DNA of 64,000 nt. It comes from JAHEJN01 sp963787285 (GTDB taxonomy: Bacteria; Actinomycetota; Acidimicrobiia; Acidimicrobiales; JAHEJN01). The number at the start of each line of letters is the position of its first letter. Positions within the stretch are counted from its first letter, which is position 1. The position numbers were made by a program, and so were the translations under genes. This document shows positions 9,646 through 17,635 of this stretch, piece by piece. The notes beneath the pieces were generated by a model. The model worked only from the letters and a program-made list of their open reading frames with translations, had not been told where the DNA came from and did not search any database. The DNA lies in contig CAWBCM010000009.1 of NCBI GenBank assembly GCA_963787285.1, positions 62,001 to 126,000 on the forward strand. Direction: 5' to 3'.

Positions 9646-9793
9646 GATCACCAGACCCTAGCGGTGACGACGGGGGAGGTCGTTCTGCAGACAGGAAGGG
9701 CGGGCACGGTCTGGGAGTGACGCTCCGGCTCATCGGGCTGTCCCTGTCGCGTGATTTGGCCCCGACGACCGAACCTGGCGAGTATGGGTGGCT

Positions 9794-10600
9794 ATGTCAT
9801 TCGAAAACGACTTCACGTACTCGGCAACACAGTTCGAAATCGTGCTCGGCGTCTTCACGCTGACCGCTGCGGTTTTCGCCGCCGTGCTGGTGTACTCGCT
9901 GGCCACGGCCGGCAGCATCTCTCCCCGATACCGCCTGACCTCCTACCTGACCGGCGTGGTCATGGTGTCGGCGACTCTCGAGCTGGGACTCCTGGCGCTG
10001 CGGTGGAACAACGCCTTCTCGTGGACGGGCTCGGCCTACGAACTGACCGGCGATCTCTTCTCCAACGGCTTCCGCTACATGAACTGGAGCATCGACGTCC
10101 CGGTGCTGCTCACGCAGCTGCTGATCGTGGCGGGCATTACGGGAGTGACGTTTCGCAAGCGCTGGGCTGCGTTCGTCGTCGCCGGCCTGGCAATGATCTG
10201 GACCGGCTACATCGGCCAGTTCGACGAAGTCGACGGCGGCGCCCAATTCTGGGTGTGGGGCGCCATCAGCACCGTGTTCTACTTCTGGCTGCTCTATGTG
10301 GCGTGGCAGACCGTGAACGACGCCAAGCGCACGGCACCTCCGCAGGTCCGCCGGCTCTTCGAAGCAGTCTGGATCCTGTTCCTGGTCTCGTGGACCATCT
10401 ATCCGCTCGGCTACCTCATGCCCCAGATCAGCGCGTCGGCGAACGGGGTCGTTGCCCGCAGTCTCGTCTACAGCTTCGCCGACATCGCGTCGAAGGCCGT
10501 CTACGGCATCATGCTGGCCGTCATTGCGCAGAAGATGAGTGCTCACGACGGCTACGAGCCGGCCATCGAAGCGGAAAAGGCCTTTGCCGAGACCGAGTAG
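9794..10600 (+). CDS. light-driven sodium pump rhodopsin (NDQ type, KR2-like)
   Basis: Seven-helix retinal protein of 268 aa. Helix C reads RYMNWSIDVPVLLTQ, giving Asn97-Asp101-Gln108 at the three motif positions, i.e. the NDQ signature of Na+-pumping rhodopsins such as KR2; proton pumps have DTD/DTE and chloride pumps NTQ. Helix G has FADIASKAVYG with Asp230 and the retinal Schiff-base Lys234 four residues later. Other KR2-like blocks are TGDLFSNG, TGYIGQF, VWGAIS, WILFLVSWT and the ARSLVY arginine. ATG 9794 is chosen; GTG 9788 is possible. No carotenoid or retinal-synthesis gene is seen in this window, so retinal must come from elsewhere in the genome or from outside. Confidence 0.93.
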   Translation: MSFENDFTYSATQFEIVLGVFTLTAAVFAAVLVYSLATAGSISPRYRLTSYLTGVVMVSATLELGLLALRWNNAFSWTGSAYELTGDLFSNGFRYMNWSIDVPVLLTQLLIVAGITGVTFRKRWAAFVVAGLAMIWTGYIGQFDEVDGGAQFWVWGAISTVFYFWLLYVAWQTVNDAKRTAPPQVRRLFEAVWILFLVSWTIYPLGYLMPQISASANGVVARSLVYSFADIASKAVYGIMLAVIAQKMSAHDGYEPAIEAEKAFAETE

Positions 10601-10602
10601 TG

Positions 10603-10618
10603 CCGCCTCCCCCGGCGG
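10603..10618 (+). terminator. weak hairpin after the rhodopsin gene
   Basis: CCGCC and GGCGG arms around a C-rich loop begin two bases after the rhodopsin stop codon. There is no T-tract, so an intrinsic terminator is only a possibility. The rest of 10619-10850 shows no convincing gene. Confidence 0.25.
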
Positions 10619-10854
10619 TCTGTTCATGCAGACGAGCGATCAGCGACGACGAACTGATCGAAAAGGTGAACCGTACGCGGCAGATGCAGCCGCAGCCGTT
10701 GCGTTCGTACCGATCTGGGGTTGCGAACCTCTCGGTTGACGAGGCCATCGAAGAAACGACCTGACCACGGTGGCGCCGACCAGTTGGCCTCCCGTTCGGC
10801 TGTCCGCTCGCCGGTCCTGCCGCTCGGCACGCCAGAGACCGCCGGTCTCGTTGG

Positions 10855-10928
10855 TGGGCCATGAGGGACTTGAACCCCCGACCCCCTGCGCGTCATGCAG
10901 GTGCTCTAGCCAACTGAGCTAATGGCCC
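10855..10928 (-). tRNA. tRNA-Val (GAC)
   Basis: Read on the minus strand, a complete cloverleaf folds. The acceptor GGGCCAT pairs with ATGGCCC, the D-arm is GCTC/GAGC, the anticodon stem CCTGC/GCAGG closes the loop ATGACGC with anticodon GAC, and the T-arm contains TTCAAGT between GGGGG and CCCTC. The discriminator is A, and CCA is encoded directly after it (down to 10852). GAC reads valine GUC codons. Confidence 0.95.
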
Positions 10929-10992
10929 CGGGCCGAGAAGCGTAGCAGCTGCGCTTCGTCACACCGCCCGATCGACGCCCCGGAGACGAGGG

Positions 10993-12411
10993 TCAATCGG
11001 TCTGGGAGAGGAGGCCGCCGATGGCCGCGACGATGCCGCCGGCGAGCGCGATCCACAAGCCCATGCCGATGTCGAAGCTGATGCCCGCGATCTCCTGTCC
11101 GCCGGCGGTGACCTTGAGGTCGCTGAGGTCGAGATAGGAGAACGCGGCGAGTCCGGCACCGGCCAGACCGACCACGATCAACCCGATCTTGACGACCATG
11201 TGACGCATCTTGGCGAAGAGGAGGAACGACAACAGCAGGGTGAGGAGACCGGTGACCAACAGGCCGATGCTGTTCGACTGCGTGCTCAGGGCACCGATGG
11301 CGGGGATGTTCAGCTCACCGACCAGACCGAGACGGGCCAGCTGCCCTTCGATGTCGATCGCAGGGTCGATCGCGGGCGAGGCCCACTCGAGCAACGATCC
11401 GACCACCATGGCCGCACCGCCGACCCCGGCGATGGCCGGGCCGAGCGGTGAGGCGTCGGCCGGCGGAGCCGGGACGACATCGGGGCCGCTCTGAGCAATG
11501 GGCGGCCCCTCGGCTGACCAACCGGCCGGTGCCTGTGGCGGGGCCTGGGCGGCTCCGACGGTCGGGACGACCTGGGTGGCTTCGTACCCTGGAGCCGCCG
11601 GTGGCGCGTACGCGGGTGGAGCGGCGGGCGGCGGCATGGCCGGCGCGGCCGGAGGCGCGACGGGTGCTCCGGCGGGCGCAGCCGGAGGTGGCGCGGGTGC
11701 GGGGGCGGCGGACTCGGGAAGATCGGCCAGTGGCGGCGCGGACGGCTGCGGAAGATCGGCCAACCCCGGAGGCGCTCCCAACTCGGACACCTCACCGTGC
11801 TCGGGCACCGCCGCCTCGGGCAGATCGGCCAACCCCGCAGGCGCCGCCTGCTCGGACACCTCACCATGCTCGGGCACCGCCGCCTCGGGCAGATCGGCCA
11901 ACCCCGGAGGCGCCGCCTGCTCCCACTCATCACCATGCTCGGGCACCGCCGCCTCGGGCAGATCGGCCAACCCCGGAGGCGCCGCCTGCTCCCACTCATC
12001 ACCATGCTCGGGCACCGCCGGCCCCGGCTCGGAGACCTGACCGTGCTCGGGAACCGCGGCCTCGGGGAGATCCGCCAACGGCGGAGCCGCGACTGCTTCG
12101 ACCTCGGGAAGCTCGGCCACGATCTCCTCGACCGCCGGGAGCTCGACATCGGGAAGCTCGGCGAGGATGTCCTGCACGGGCGCAGGCTCGGGGACATCGT
12201 CACCGAACGACTCGGCCACGGTCTCGACCGCCGGGGCCTCCTCGAAGGTCGGTTCGCCCGAGTCGGGTTCCGCCGCCGGCTCCTCGTGCCCGTGCTGCTC
12301 GTCGGCGGCGGGCTCTTCGGGCGGGGTCCAGTCTGTGGGGTAGAGCTCGGGCGGATACCACTTGCCGTCTGACGCCATCCACCATCCGGCGCCCTGCGAG
12401 GTGTCACTCAT
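10993..12411 (-). CDS. repeat-rich membrane protein with N-terminal WYPPE-type motif
   Basis: 472-aa protein with three parts. Residues 1-40 carry GWWMASDGKWYPPELY, a short tryptophan motif I associate with actinobacterial (especially acidimicrobial) membrane proteins. Residues about 40-330 are a low-complexity Pro/Ala/Glu region including near-perfect 23-residue tandem repeats beginning LADLPEAAVPEHG. Residues about 330-472 contain four hydrophobic helices (AGVGGAAMVVGSLLEWASP, IGLLVTGLLTLLLSFLLF, VVKIGLIVVGLAGAGLAAF, LWIALAGGIVAAIGGLL). Probably a membrane-anchored protein with an extended repeat arm; function unknown. The ATG at 12411 is chosen, as the upstream open frame runs into tRNA-Cys. 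It lies between two tRNA genes of the same orientation. Confidence 0.8.
   Translation of the reverse strand: MSDTSQGAGWWMASDGKWYPPELYPTDWTPPEEPAADEQHGHEEPAAEPDSGEPTFEEAPAVETVAESFGDDVPEPAPVQDILAELPDVELPAVEEIVAELPEVEAVAAPPLADLPEAAVPEHGQVSEPGPAVPEHGDEWEQAAPPGLADLPEAAVPEHGDEWEQAAPPGLADLPEAAVPEHGEVSEQAAPAGLADLPEAAVPEHGEVSELGAPPGLADLPQPSAPPLADLPESAAPAPAPPPAAPAGAPVAPPAAPAMPPPAAPPAYAPPAAPGYEATQVVPTVGAAQAPPQAPAGWSAEGPPIAQSGPDVVPAPPADASPLGPAIAGVGGAAMVVGSLLEWASPAIDPAIDIEGQLARLGLVGELNIPAIGALSTQSNSIGLLVTGLLTLLLSFLLFAKMRHMVVKIGLIVVGLAGAGLAAFSYLDLSDLKVTAGGQEIAGISFDIGMGLWIALAGGIVAAIGGLLSQTD
11752..12077 (-). repeat. 69-bp tandem repeats inside the 10993-12411 gene
   Basis: The sequence CCGCCTCGGG recurs at 11811, 11880 and 11949, an exact 69-bp period, with degenerate copies on both sides. 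Each unit encodes a 23-residue module (LADLPEAAVPEHG followed by DEWEQAAPPG or EVSEQAAPAG). Near-identity of adjacent DNA copies suggests recent expansion and makes copy number prone to change or mis-assembly. Confidence 0.9.
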
Positions 12412-12449
12412 ACTTCGCACACTAGCCAGCGCGGAGCCACAGGTGAGGG

Positions 12450-12524
12450 AGCGCCGGGCGGGATTTGAACCCGCGACTTTACGGCTTTGCAGGCCGTTCC
12501 CTTGGGCCGCTCGGGCACCGACGC
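12450..12524 (-). tRNA. tRNA-Cys (GCA)
   Basis: Minus-strand cloverleaf: acceptor GCGTCGG pairs with CCGGCGC (one G-U), anticodon stem ACGGC/GCCGT with loop CTGCAAA and anticodon GCA, T-arm GCGGG TTCAAAT CCCGC. The discriminator is U, as expected for tRNA-Cys. The CCA end is not encoded. Confidence 0.95.
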
Positions 12525-12641
12525 ATGGCGGCGGGCCGGGGCCTGCCGTCGGCGACATCGTACCCCGGCGTTCTGAGGGACTCACCCGGGGCCCGGCCAC
12601 GACGTTCGTGCAGGCGCCTCCGCCTGGGCAACAATGCTGCG

Positions 12642-14087
12642 ATGAGGCTCATCGCCGGTATCGACACCTCGACACAATCCACCACCGTCGTCCTTCGTCG
12701 ACTCGACGACGGCGAGCTGATCGCGACCGCGTCGGCCCGTCATCCGGCCACCACGCCACCCCGTAGCGAGCAGGACCCTTCCGCATGGTCGGCCGCCCTC
12801 GACGAGGCGTTCGCCGCCCTCGCGGCCCATGCCTCCGACGTCGTCGGGATCGCCGTCGCCGGACAACAACACGGGATGGTTGCCCTCGGCGTCGACGGCG
12901 AGGTCTTGCATCCCGCCAAGCTCTGGAACGACACCGAGTCGGCTCCCGACGCCGACGCCCTGGTCTCGGCCCTCGGCGCACGGGCCTGGGCCGACACATG
13001 GGGCAGCGTGCCGGTGGCGGCCTTCACCATCACCAAATTGGCTTGGCTGAAGCGGACCCGACCCGACGCCTTCGCCCGCCTCGAGCGGGTGGCGCTTCCC
13101 CACGACTGGCTCACCCTCGATCTCACGGGGAGCCACGTGACCGACCGCGGCGACGCATCCGGAACCGGCTGGTGGTCACCGGTCGCCGACGGCTACGACA
13201 CGCGCTCGCTGGCGGTGGTCGACGCCGAACGCGACTGGGCCACCGTGCTTCCCCGCGTGCTCTCCCCCACCGAGGCGGCCGGAACTCTGACCTCGGCCGC
13301 GGCGGCCCGACTCGGCCTTCCCGGCACGTGCGTCGTCGGCCCCGGCACCGGCGACAACATGGCGGCGGCACTGGGCCTCGGCTTGCGCTCGGGCGATGTC
13401 GCCATCTCCCTCGGCACCTCGGGCACGGTCTACGGCGTGTCGGCCACGGCGACCGCCGACCCGACCGGCGCCGTCGCGGGATTTGCGTCGGCCGACGGGC
13501 AGTACCTCCCGCTCGTCTGCACGCTCAATGCCACCAAGGTCACCGACGCGGTGGCCCGACTGCTCGGCGTCGACCTGTCCACCCTCGGTGAGCTTGCCGC
13601 CCAGACGCCCGCCGGCGCCGGCGGAGTCGTGTTGGTTCCCTATCTCGACGGCGAGCGCACGCCCAACCGCCCCGACGCAACGGGGCTCCTCACCGGTTTT
13701 CGAAGTGACGTCACCCGGGAGCAGCTCGCCCGAGCTTCGTTCGAAGGGGTGACCTGCGGGCTGCTCGACGGTTTCGACGCATTGGGCGCAGCCGGCGCCA
13801 GCCTCGACGGAGAGCTGCTGCTCATCGGCGGAGGCGCACGGTCACCTGCGTACCGTCAGGCCTTCGCCGACCTGTCGGGTCGATCGATCACCGTGCCCGA
13901 CGTGGAGGAAGCCGTGGCCACCGGCGCCGCCGTGCAGGCGGCCGCCGTCGTGGAGGGGTCGACCATCGCGTCCGTCATCGACCGGTGGAACCTCAACTCC
14001 GCGGCCACGATCGTCCACCCGTCGACCGAAGCCGACGCAGCTTCCGTCCGAGCCGGCTACGCCACAGCCCGCGACCTGGGCACCTGA
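12642..14087 (+). CDS. xylB: xylulokinase
   Basis: FGGY-family sugar kinase of 481 aa phosphorylating D-xylulose to xylulose-5-phosphate in the cytosol. N-terminal phosphate-binding IAGIDTSTQSTTV, the xylulokinase hallmark GQQHGMV near residue 75, SEQDPSAW, LPHDWL, DASGTGWW, the ATP-site segment GPGTGDNMAAALG and ISLGTSGT, and C-terminal LLIGGGARSPAYRQAFADLSG are all present. The start is placed at ATG 12642, because the conserved glycine-aspartate strand follows at once; no clear Shine-Dalgarno. The xylose isomerase gene is 22 kb away at 35-36 kb rather than adjacent. Converges on the acetoacetyl-CoA synthetase gene. Confidence 0.93.
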   Translation: MRLIAGIDTSTQSTTVVLRRLDDGELIATASARHPATTPPRSEQDPSAWSAALDEAFAALAAHASDVVGIAVAGQQHGMVALGVDGEVLHPAKLWNDTESAPDADALVSALGARAWADTWGSVPVAAFTITKLAWLKRTRPDAFARLERVALPHDWLTLDLTGSHVTDRGDASGTGWWSPVADGYDTRSLAVVDAERDWATVLPRVLSPTEAAGTLTSAAAARLGLPGTCVVGPGTGDNMAAALGLGLRSGDVAISLGTSGTVYGVSATATADPTGAVAGFASADGQYLPLVCTLNATKVTDAVARLLGVDLSTLGELAAQTPAGAGGVVLVPYLDGERTPNRPDATGLLTGFRSDVTREQLARASFEGVTCGLLDGFDALGAAGASLDGELLLIGGGARSPAYRQAFADLSGRSITVPDVEEAVATGAAVQAAAVVEGSTIASVIDRWNLNSAATIVHPSTEADAASVRAGYATARDLGT

Positions 14088-14099
14088 GCGCGCCACATG

Positions 14100-16058
14100 T
14101 CACGGCGACAGGGTCGGATGATCGCGAAAGGCATCGAGCGCGTCGGCGTTGGCCAGCGCATGGGCGTTCTTGATGGGGCGGCCGTGCACGGTGTCGCGCA
14201 CGGCGAGCTCGACCACCTTGCCGCTCCGGGTCCTGGGTAGCTCGGGCACCTCGGCGATCACCGCCGGAACATGGCGCGGTGATGTGCCCCGCCGCACCTG
14301 GGAGCGAATGCGCTTGCGCAGGTCGTCGTCGAGCGTGCCGGGCTCGCGCAACACCACGAAGAGCACCACGCGCGTGTCGCCGTCGTACTCCTGGCCGATG
14401 ACCACCGCTTCGAGCACCTCATGGAGCTGTTCGACCTGGCGGTAGATCTCGGCGGTGCCGATGCGCACACCACCGGGGTTGAGGGTGGCATCGGAACGGC
14501 CGTGCATGACGATGCCGCCGTGCTCGGTCCACTCCGCGAAGTCGCCCTGGTGCCACATGCCGGCGAAGTCGTCGAAGTACGCCGCCCGGTATCGGCTGTC
14601 GTCGGCGTCACCCCAGAGTCGCAGCGGCATCGACGGGAACGGGGTGCGGCACACCAGTTCGCCGGCCACGCCCGGTGGACACGACGCGCCGGCGTCGTCG
14701 ACCACGTCGATGGCCAGGCCGAGCGTCGGCCGTTGGATCTCGCCGACGTGCACCGGGCTGGTCGGATCTCCGGCCACGAGACAGCCGCACAGATCGGTCC
14801 CTCCGCTCATCGATGCGACGTGCAGATCGGTTTTGATCGACCGGTGGATGAACTCGAAGCTCTCGGGCAACAGCGTGGATCCGGTGGAGCACATCAGTCG
14901 CATCGACGAGAGATCGTGGGTTCGCATCGGCTGGAGCCCCGCCTTGGCCACCGCATCGATGAACTTGGCCGAGATGCCGAACAGCGAGATCCCGGTGTCG
15001 TCGACGAGATCGAACAGTCGGTTCCCGTCGGGCTCGAAGGGTGACCCGTCGTACAGGACCACCGTGGCCTCGCTCGCGAGCGCCGAAGCCAGCCAGTTCC
15101 ACATCATCCATCCGGCGGTGGTGAAGTAGAACACCCGCTCACCGGGCCGCACATCGCAGTGCAGCCGGTACTCGCTCAGATGCTTGAGCAGGACACCGCC
15201 GGTCCGGTGCACGAGGCACTTGGGCGCACCGGTGGTGCCCGACGAGAACAGCACGTACCACGGATGATCGAACGGGAGTCGCTCGAAGGTGACCGGCTCC
15301 GCATCGAACCCACCGGTGAACTGGACCAGGCTCGTCACTCCCTCGCCGAGCGCGCCCTCGGGGACCTCGTCGGTGAGGTACGGCACCAGGACCGTCGAGG
15401 TCACCGTGGGCAGGCCGGCGCGAATGTCGCCCAGACGATCGAGGCAGTCGTGGCGTCGGCCGCCGTAGACGTACCCATCGGTGGCGAACAGGAGAACCGG
15501 TTCGATCTGGCCGAAGCGATCGAGCACGCCACCGACGCCGAAGTCGGGTGAACACGACGAGAAGACGGCACCGAGACTGGCGGCGGCGAGCATGACCACG
15601 TAGGTGTCGGGGAGGTTGGGCAACCACGCCACCACCCGATCGCCGGCGGCCACGCCGTGGGCGCGCATGGCCTGTTGCATCGTGGACACTCGACGGTGCA
15701 ACTCCGCCCATGTCACCTCACTGGCGATCCCCGATTCACCTCGGAAAACGATGGCGACCGAGTCGTCGTTGCGGCCGAGCAGGTTCTCGGCCACGTTGAG
15801 CTGCGCATCGGGGAAGAAGCGGGCGTCGATGAGCTCGGTCCCGGGCTCGAAGAAGCGCTCCCCCTTGTGACCGATCACGCCGAAGAAGTCCCACGCGTCC
15901 GACCAGAAGTCACCAAGGTTCTGCACCGACCACCGGTGCAACGACGAGAAGTCATCGACCACGACACCGTGTCGGTCGCGAACGAGGGCCATGAACGACG
16001 TCATCGCCGAGCTCTCGACCGCGGCCGTCGACGGCTCCCAGAGCATGCGTGACGCCAT
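14100..16058 (-). CDS. acetoacetyl-CoA synthetase (acetoacetate-CoA ligase)
   Basis: 652-aa ANL-superfamily acyl-CoA ligase activating acetoacetate with ATP and CoA. Seen: an N-terminal ACS-type extension (LHRWSVQNLGDFWSDAWDFFGV), the P-loop-like VLFSSGTTGAPKCLVHRTGG around residue 270, AGWMMWNWLASALASEATVVLYDGSP, SMSGGTDLCGCLVAGDP (distinctive for acetoacetyl-CoA synthetases), and the C-terminal catalytic lysine segment LPRTRSGKVVELAVRDTVHGRP. Length agrees with the family (about 650). The start is at MASRMLWEPS; an open frame upstream has poor codon character and overlaps the divergent TauE gene region. Likely in ketone-body or PHB-derived acetoacetate use. Confidence 0.92.
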   Translation of the reverse strand: MASRMLWEPSTAAVESSAMTSFMALVRDRHGVVVDDFSSLHRWSVQNLGDFWSDAWDFFGVIGHKGERFFEPGTELIDARFFPDAQLNVAENLLGRNDDSVAIVFRGESGIASEVTWAELHRRVSTMQQAMRAHGVAAGDRVVAWLPNLPDTYVVMLAAASLGAVFSSCSPDFGVGGVLDRFGQIEPVLLFATDGYVYGGRRHDCLDRLGDIRAGLPTVTSTVLVPYLTDEVPEGALGEGVTSLVQFTGGFDAEPVTFERLPFDHPWYVLFSSGTTGAPKCLVHRTGGVLLKHLSEYRLHCDVRPGERVFYFTTAGWMMWNWLASALASEATVVLYDGSPFEPDGNRLFDLVDDTGISLFGISAKFIDAVAKAGLQPMRTHDLSSMRLMCSTGSTLLPESFEFIHRSIKTDLHVASMSGGTDLCGCLVAGDPTSPVHVGEIQRPTLGLAIDVVDDAGASCPPGVAGELVCRTPFPSMPLRLWGDADDSRYRAAYFDDFAGMWHQGDFAEWTEHGGIVMHGRSDATLNPGGVRIGTAEIYRQVEQLHEVLEAVVIGQEYDGDTRVVLFVVLREPGTLDDDLRKRIRSQVRRGTSPRHVPAVIAEVPELPRTRSGKVVELAVRDTVHGRPIKNAHALANADALDAFRDHPTLSP

Positions 16059-16161
16059 GGGTTCAGTCTGGCCCCCCGCCCTGCGGCCCCGCCAGCCGAC
16101 TTGCCCACGATCACCGCCCGTGTTCGACTTCGCCGATGGCAACTCCCGCGCCCGGCCGGCG

Positions 16162-16899
16162 GTGACCACCACCGAAGTGGTCATCGTGGTGATCGCAATC
16201 CTCACCGGATCGCTGGTGAAGTCCGTCACGGGCATGGGCATGCCGATCATCGCAGTGCCGATCATGGCGCTGTTCGTGTCGGTGGAGGATGCGGTGGTGG
16301 TCATTGCGGCGCCGACAGTCGCGTTGAACGCATGGCTGTGCTGGCGCGAGCGGTCACATCGGCACGAGACCCGGGATCTCGGCCGACTCGCGCTCTTCGG
16401 GATCGCGGGTGCGGTGCTCGGCGCGTTCCTGCTCGCTGCGCTGCCCGAACGGGTGGTGATGGCGGCGCTGGCGACCATGGTGCTGGCCTATGTGGTGCGG
16501 TTTCTGACGGCACCCGACATCAAGGTCGGTTCCGCGGCATCGGCCAAGTGGTCGCCCGTCGTCGGCTTCGGTGCCGGCGTGTCGCTGGGCAGCACCGGGA
16601 TCTCGGGGCCGATCGTGGCCACCTGGATTCACGCCTACCGACTCGCCCCCGGCGCGCACATCTTCGCGGTCACCCTGCTCTTCGCCATCACCGGCTTCGC
16701 CCAGCTGGCGGTGTTCGTCGCCGACGGCCGGCTGCTCGATCTCGGCGCCCCCGCCGCGCTCACCTTCATCCCGGCCTTCGCGATGGTGCCCTTCGGCGGC
16801 GCGTTGCGGAAGCGCATGAGTGGCGAGGTCTTCGACCGGGCCGTCCTCGCCGTGCTGTCGGTGTCGGCGGCGGCCCTCATCGTTCGGGCCGTCAGCTGA
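16162..16899 (+). CDS. sulfite exporter TauE/SafE family permease
   Basis: Small polytopic transporter of about 245 aa with seven to eight hydrophobic helices. Family elements: TGSLVKSVTGMGMPIIAVPIMALF in the first helical hairpin and GFGAGVSLGSTGISGPIVATWI in the middle, the two internally repeated G-rich motifs of TauE/SafE proteins. Substrates are usually sulfonates, sulfite or organic anions; none can be assigned. GTG 16162 starts just before the first helix; GTG 16120 is an alternative adding 14 residues. Its 3' end overlaps the convergent cbiO-like gene by 8 bp. Confidence 0.8.
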   Translation: MTTTEVVIVVIAILTGSLVKSVTGMGMPIIAVPIMALFVSVEDAVVVIAAPTVALNAWLCWRERSHRHETRDLGRLALFGIAGAVLGAFLLAALPERVVMAALATMVLAYVVRFLTAPDIKVGSAASAKWSPVVGFGAGVSLGSTGISGPIVATWIHAYRLAPGAHIFAVTLLFAITGFAQLAVFVADGRLLDLGAPAALTFIPAFAMVPFGGALRKRMSGEVFDRAVLAVLSVSAAALIVRAVS

Positions 16900-17635
16900 G
16901 CAGGCGAGGGTCGAATCGGTAGGGCAGTTCCAGGCCGTGGGCGTGGAGCAGCGAATTGTCGCCCAGGATCGCCGCCGTCGGGCCGTCGGCGACCACCCGA
17001 CCGCCGTCGATCACGATCGATCGCGTGCACAGTTGGGCCACGAACGGCAGGTCATGGGTGATCACGAGCAGGGTCTGGTTCAGCCGGTCGAGGAGCTCGG
17101 TGAGCTCGCGTCGTCCGAGTGGATCGAGGCCGGCCGTGGGTTCGTCGAGCACCAGAATGTCCGGCTCCATGGCCAACACCGTGGCCAGCGCCGCACGACG
17201 CTTCTCGCCCGTGCTGAGATGGTGTGGCGCGCGTCCGGCCAGCGCCGTCGCTCCGACCTCGGCCAGCGCCGCATCGACTCTCGCCGTCAGTTCGTCGCCG
17301 CGTAGGCCCAGGTTGGCGGGGCCGAACGCCACGTCTTCGCCCACTGTGGGCATGAAGAGCTGATCGTTGGAGTCGGCGGCCACGAGCTGAACCCGTCGGC
17401 GGACCTCCGCCAGGGTGTCGGCCTCGACGAGCACCCCATGCACGCGCACCGAGCCGCTGTCGGGTTCGTGAATGCCGTTCAGGTGGAGCCCCAGCGTGGT
17501 CTTGCCGGCCCCGTTGGGGCCGATCAGGGCGACGCGTTCGCCGACCGCGATCGACATCGTGACTCCCTCGAGTGCGAGGGTGCCGTCGGGATAGGTGAAG
17601 TGCAGATCGTCGATCTCCACCGCGGGATGGCTCAT
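16892..17635 (-). CDS. cbiO: ECF-type cobalt/nickel transporter ATP-binding protein
   Basis: 247-aa ABC ATPase energising metal uptake with the CbiQ and CbiM products. Walker A ALIGPNGAGKTTLGL, Q-loop LVAADSNDQLFMPTVGEDVAFGP (typical of CbiO/EcfA proteins), signature HLSTGEKRRAALA, Walker B ILVLDEPTAGLDP and H-loop LLVITHD are all intact. The start ATG at 17635 overlaps the cbiQ stop as ATGA, indicating translational coupling. Third gene of cbiM-cbiQ-cbiO. Which metal (Co2+ or Ni2+) is not directly determined. Confidence 0.92.
   Translation of the reverse strand: MSHPAVEIDDLHFTYPDGTLALEGVTMSIAVGERVALIGPNGAGKTTLGLHLNGIHEPDSGSVRVHGVLVEADTLAEVRRRVQLVAADSNDQLFMPTVGEDVAFGPANLGLRGDELTARVDAALAEVGATALAGRAPHHLSTGEKRRAALATVLAMEPDILVLDEPTAGLDPLGRRELTELLDRLNQTLLVITHDLPFVAQLCTRSIVIDGGRVVADGPTAAILGDNSLLHAHGLELPYRFDPRLLS

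Noticed and set aside
9794..10600. Reading the rhodopsin as a proton pump or chloride pump.
   Set aside because: The motif residues are Asn-Asp-Gln, not Asp-Thr-Asp/Glu or Asn-Thr-Gln.
10624..10764. Short frame after the rhodopsin (ISDDELIEKVNRTRQM... ending at 10764).
   Set aside because: The segment is open but has no start codon with a ribosome site before an internal GTG; too short and unsupported to call.
11752..12077. Regularly spaced repeats that might suggest a CRISPR array.
   Set aside because: The 69-bp units are contiguous, without unique spacers, and keep a protein frame; no cas genes are present.
11448..12425. Plus-strand open frames across the repeat protein gene.
   Set aside because: Reverse complements of Pro/Ala/Glu repeats give Arg/Pro/Ala-rich noise; the minus strand has the WYPPE motif and membrane helices.
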